From an uncultured Prevotellaceae bacterium (GTDB lineage Bacteria; Bacteroidota; Bacteroidia; Bacteroidales; Bacteroidaceae), in the NCBI GenBank assembly GCA_900319225.1, contig ONNV01000006.1, positions 109,274-173,273 of the forward strand: a stretch of 64,000 bases of DNA. Reading direction: 5' to 3'. Within the stretch, counting starts at the first letter, position 1. Every line of letters starts with the position of its first letter. Position numbers and translations under genes: made by a program. A model generated the notes under the pieces. The model worked only from the letters and a program-made list of their open reading frames with translations, was not told where the DNA came from and searched no databases. Shown one piece after another: positions 60,853-64,000 of the stretch.

Positions 60853-62052
60853 ATGAAAATCTCAAACCGCGCTGAAATCATGCCCAGTTCGCCTATCCGC
60901 AAACTGTCAGGCATAGCTCAGAAAATCAAAGCCGAAGGAGTAAAGGTTTATCACCTGAACATTGGTCAGCCTGACCTTCCGTCACCGCAGATAGGACTTG
61001 ACGCGCTCAAGACAATTGACCGCAAGGTGCTGGAGTACACTCTTTCACAGGGATTCCTGAGCCTGAGAAAGAAACTGTGCGACTATTACGAGCAGTATCA
61101 GATCAAGTTTGAACCCGATGACATCATCGTTACCAGCGGCGGAAGTGAGGCGGTTCTGTTTGCGTTTATGACCTGTCTTAATCCTGGTGATGAGATCATA
61201 GTTCCGGAACCTGCATATGCCAACTACATGGCATTCGCAGTATCGGCCGGCGCTGTAATCAAGCCCATCGTTTCAACCATCGAGGACGGTTTTGCACTGC
61301 CCCCCATCGAGAAGTTTGAGGAGCTCATCACAGAGCGCACTAAGGGCATACTTATCTGTAACCCCAACAACCCCACCGGATATCTGTACTCACGCAAGGA
61401 GATGCTCCAGCTGCGTGACCTGGTCAAGAAATATGACCTGTACCTGTTCTCAGATGAGGTTTACCGCGAGTTCATATACACCGGATCGCCTTACATATCA
61501 GCCTGCCACCTGGAGGGTATCGAGGACCATGTAATCCTGATTGACTCAGTATCCAAGCGTTACTCAGAGTGCGGTATCCGCATTGGCGCCATTGCCACCA
61601 AGAACCAGCAGGTACGCGATGCCGTGATGAAATTCTGCCAGGCACGTCTATGCCCGCCACTTATAGGTCAGATAGTAGCCGAGGCTTCAATCTCCGCCCC
61701 GCGTGAGTATATGACCGCCACATATGAGGAGTTCATAGCCCGTCGTAAATACCTTATTGACGGACTGAACAAAATACCCGGAGTATACTCCCCCATCCCC
61801 ATGGGTGCATTCTACACGACAGCCAAGCTGCCCATTGACGATTGCGAGAAATTCTGCAAATGGTGTCTTACAGATTTCCGCCGTGACGGCAAGACCATCA
61901 TGATGGCACCCGGTACCGGATTCTACTCCGATCCCAAGTACGGCCGTGACCAGGTTCGTCTGGCATACGTGCTCAATATTGAAGACCTTAAGGATGCCCT
62001 TAAGCTTCTGGCCGAGGCGCTTGAGGAATACAACAGCCTGCCCAAGAAATAA
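60853..62052 (+). CDS. PLP-dependent class I aminotransferase
   Basis: The 399-residue protein has the fold type I markers LNIGQPDLPSPQ, ICNPNNPTGYLYSRKE (Asn), YLFSDEVYREF (Asp and Tyr), LIDSVSKRYSECGIRIG (PLP Lys in SVSK) and QVRLAYVLN (carboxylate-binding Arg). It is close in layout to bacterial aspartate aminotransferases. It transfers an amino group between an amino acid and a 2-oxo acid; specificity is uncertain. Stop and start of the GHL10 gene overlap by one base. Confidence 0.93.
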   Translation: MKISNRAEIMPSSPIRKLSGIAQKIKAEGVKVYHLNIGQPDLPSPQIGLDALKTIDRKVLEYTLSQGFLSLRKKLCDYYEQYQIKFEPDDIIVTSGGSEAVLFAFMTCLNPGDEIIVPEPAYANYMAFAVSAGAVIKPIVSTIEDGFALPPIEKFEELITERTKGILICNPNNPTGYLYSRKEMLQLRDLVKKYDLYLFSDEVYREFIYTGSPYISACHLEGIEDHVILIDSVSKRYSECGIRIGAIATKNQQVRDAVMKFCQARLCPPLIGQIVAEASISAPREYMTATYEEFIARRKYLIDGLNKIPGVYSPIPMGAFYTTAKLPIDDCEKFCKWCLTDFRRDGKTIMMAPGTGFYSDPKYGRDQVRLAYVLNIEDLKDALKLLAEALEEYNSLPKK

Positions 62053-63542
62053 TGAAACGTCTGACATCCCTGCTCCTAGCCCTGACAGTGGCACTCACCT
62101 GCAGTGCCGCCGCACCCAAACGCGAGTTCCGCGGAGCATGGATACAGGCTGTGAACCATCAGTTTGAGGGTATACCCACCGCCCAACTCAAGACCGAGCT
62201 GAGCCGCCAGCTGGACTCTCTTGAATCATGCGGCATTAACGCCATCCTGTTCCAAGTGCGGGTTGAGGCCGATGCCCTATACAAATCAGAACTGGAGCCA
62301 TGGAGCGCATTCCTTACCGGATTCCAGGGCGAGGCTCCCGATGAGGACTGGGATCCCCTGCAGTTCATGATTGACGAGTGCCATTCCCGTTGCATGGAGC
62401 TGCACGCATGGATCAACCCGTTCAGGGCCAAGACCGCACCCACCACGGAGTTCGCAGACAATCACCAGATGAAAGTGCATCCCGAGCGCATAATACGCTA
62501 TGGAGACCTGGCCCTGTTTGACCCCGCCCTTAAGGAGAACCGTGATTATATCTGTCAGGTAGCTGCAGATATCGTAACCAGATACGACATAGACGGATTC
62601 CACATAGACGACTACTTCTACCCCTACCCCGACGGAGACCGCAAGTTTGCCGATGACGCATCATTCCGCAAGGACCCCCGCGGATTCAAGAACAAGGATG
62701 ACTGGCGCCGCGATAACGTGAACCTGTTTATAGAGCAGCTCTACCACACGGTAAAGGATATAAAGCCATGGGTAAAATTCGGAATATCGCCGTTTGGAAT
62801 ATACCGCAACAAATCCGCCGCATATCCTGAAGGCAGCGAGACCACAGGTTTTGAGAATTGGAGCGGACTCTATGCCGACGTGCTTTACTGGATTAAGAAA
62901 GGCTGGATGGACTATTGCATACCCCAGACCTACTGGAACACAGGCACAAAAGCCGCAGACTACGCGATACTGGCAAAATGGTGGTCAGACCATGCAGGCG
63001 GATGCCTCATGTATCTGGGACAGGATGTGGAGCGTACCGTTACCGGTACCGATCCCAGCCACCCGGAAAGCAACCAGCAGCGTCACAAGCTCAATCTGGA
63101 GCGCATCCTGAGCGGCCTGCAGGGCAACTGCTTCTGGCCCGCCAAATCCGTAGTTGATAACCCGCGCGATTACCGCACCGTTCTGGCCAATGAGTATTAC
63201 AACACGCCGGCTCTGCAGCCTATTGCAGATTATCTGCCCAAGAACACTCCCGGCAAGGTACGCAAACTGATGCCGGTAGAGACTAAGGACGGCCCGGTAT
63301 TGTTCTGGACCGCGCCCAAGGCACGTAAAGAGATGGACAAGGCAATCCAGTATGTAGTATACCGCTTTGAAAAGGGGCAGGACATAAATCTGGAAGATCC
63401 CCATAACATAGTAGCCATTACCCGCCGTTCATTCATCAACCTCCCATACAGGGACGGCAGCACCCAGTACATATACGTGGTAACGGCTCTCAACCGCATA
63501 CAGCGCGAATCGGCCCCGGCCAAGTGCAAGGTAAACCTCTAA
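62052..63542 (+). CDS. GHL10 (family 10-like) glycoside hydrolase, exported
   Basis: The 496-residue product has a signal peptide (MKRLTSLLLALTVALTCSAAA). The GHL10/DUF187 barrel shows EFRGAWIQAVNHQ, INAILFQVRVEADALYKSEL, CMELHAWINPFRAKT, DIDGFHIDDYFYPYP and KFGISPFGIYRN. A C-terminal fibronectin-like domain follows (about 400-495). The family includes YngK-type proteins and probably acts on a cell-wall or environmental glycan. It is coupled to the aminotransferase gene. The frame stays open for 51 codons after its TAA. Confidence 0.88.
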   Translation: MKRLTSLLLALTVALTCSAAAPKREFRGAWIQAVNHQFEGIPTAQLKTELSRQLDSLESCGINAILFQVRVEADALYKSELEPWSAFLTGFQGEAPDEDWDPLQFMIDECHSRCMELHAWINPFRAKTAPTTEFADNHQMKVHPERIIRYGDLALFDPALKENRDYICQVAADIVTRYDIDGFHIDDYFYPYPDGDRKFADDASFRKDPRGFKNKDDWRRDNVNLFIEQLYHTVKDIKPWVKFGISPFGIYRNKSAAYPEGSETTGFENWSGLYADVLYWIKKGWMDYCIPQTYWNTGTKAADYAILAKWWSDHAGGCLMYLGQDVERTVTGTDPSHPESNQQRHKLNLERILSGLQGNCFWPAKSVVDNPRDYRTVLANEYYNTPALQPIADYLPKNTPGKVRKLMPVETKDGPVLFWTAPKARKEMDKAIQYVVYRFEKGQDINLEDPHNIVAITRRSFINLPYRDGSTQYIYVVTALNRIQRESAPAKCKVNL

Positions 63543-63698
63543 GCCGATGCAGGCATTGCGTCAGATATTGACGTATCAGATTTAACTTCAGACTATTATT
63601 ATACTATTACTTATGAAACGACGGATGAAAAACTGATATCCGTTAGACCTGAGCGCTTAACAAGGCCAGGTGATGGAGTTTCTAAAACAACAACTTAA
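63543..63698 (+). other. Open frame without a start after GHL10
   Basis: In the same frame as the GHL10 gene, after its TAA, 51 codons run open to a TAA at 63696. The translation (ITYETTDEKLISVRPERL within it) looks protein-like but has no usable start. It may be a 3' remnant of another gene, or chance. Confidence 0.25.
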
Positions 63699-63711
63699 AG
63701 TTAAAAGTGGG

Positions 63712-63742
63712 AATCAGCGATAAATTATGTTTATCGCTGATT
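63712..63742 (+). terminator. 13-bp hairpin
   Basis: AATCAGCGATAAA pairs perfectly with TTTATCGCTGATT and is followed by TTCTCT. The rest of 63743-63923 is AT-rich with no recognised feature. Confidence 0.7.
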
Positions 63743-63923
63743 TTCTCTATGTTAGTCAACTGTTAAAATACGACGTTTTGTTAAGTGTTATGTTAACGAA
63801 GGATAAATATTTAACTTTCGACTTAACATCGGGGCACTTTTTGCATCTTATATGTGCAAGCCGGTTGAAACGGTGAGCAAAACAAACAAAACAGTAAAAA
63901 CAAAAACAAAAAAAATAAGAATT

Positions 63924-64000
63924 ATGAAAAAGACTATCATCGCTGCCGTTGCAGCACTGTTCATCGGATTTGGAGCAAACGCTCAGAGTGTTAATGACAA
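63924..64000 (+). CDS. Start of an exported protein, cut by the window edge
   Basis: ATG at 63924 begins MKKTIIAAVAALFIGFGANA followed by QSVND, a clear signal peptide with cleavage after NA. The rest lies outside the window, so the product cannot be named. Confidence 0.65.
   Translation, partial: MKKTIIAAVAALFIGFGANAQSVND

Overview
The window comes from a member of the Bacteroidales. Putative promoters carry the Bacteroidetes -7 element TAnnTTTG instead of a sigma70 -10 box. Envelope proteins are of Bacteroidetes type (Porin_10, FadL-like, TonB-type barrels, 6-bladed propeller lipoproteins), and both PPi- and ATP-dependent phosphofructokinases are present. Most of the sequence is of intermediate GC. 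The hsd locus (38.4-46.8 kb) and an islet at 23.1-23.9 kb are clearly more AT-rich and look acquired. The genus cannot be fixed from the sequence alone.

Layout. 0-9 kb: outer-membrane proteins, a Gfo/Idh/MocA oxidoreductase, a Ser-rich repeat protein, a membrane-anchored GH25 muramidase and PPi-phosphofructokinase. 9-16.5 kb: a lipid kinase, then a four-gene unit (small unknown, golvesin/amidase-like secreted protein, small unknown, YgiQ radical SAM) and a Gly-rich exported protein. 16.5-23 kb: a candidate small RNA, an AraC regulator, a TonB-type barrel and a BlaI/M56 sensor pair. 23-30 kb: an IS30 remnant, ATP-phosphofructokinase, Ndk, a propeller lipoprotein and a LysR-PARG-phosphatase remnant-phosphotransferase cluster. 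30-38.4 kb: an M49-like lipoprotein, SLC13 carrier and porin operon, metE with a divergent Lrp regulator, and an iron alcohol dehydrogenase. 38.4-46.8 kb: a type IC restriction-modification locus. 46.9-64 kb: flotillin/NfeD, Crp, dCMP deaminase, S41 protease, DUF721/recF, a TPR protein, tRNA-Tyr, proC, acyl-CoA ligase, a LytTR regulator, GH43, an aminotransferase and GHL10.

The most interesting system is the compact type IC locus, read HTH - hsdM - DUF1016 nuclease - hsdS - prrC - hsdR. The protein between hsdS and hsdR has the full architecture of the anticodon nuclease PrrC: an ABC-type ATPase followed by an Arg-x3-Glu...His triad. It would act as a second line of defence that cleaves tRNA if a phage disables restriction. 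hsdS carries two possible switches: a G8 tract between the two target-recognition domains, and a 12-bp tandem repeat in the spacer helix like the one that changes EcoR124I specificity.

The second theme is a dispersed family of palindromic elements built around GGGGACGGTTC or GGGGACAGTCCCC, with eight main loci here. Several start on or next to a stop codon, one array fills the whole space between two convergent genes, and one lies in frame inside a PARG-like gene. No REP-associated transposase is present in the window.
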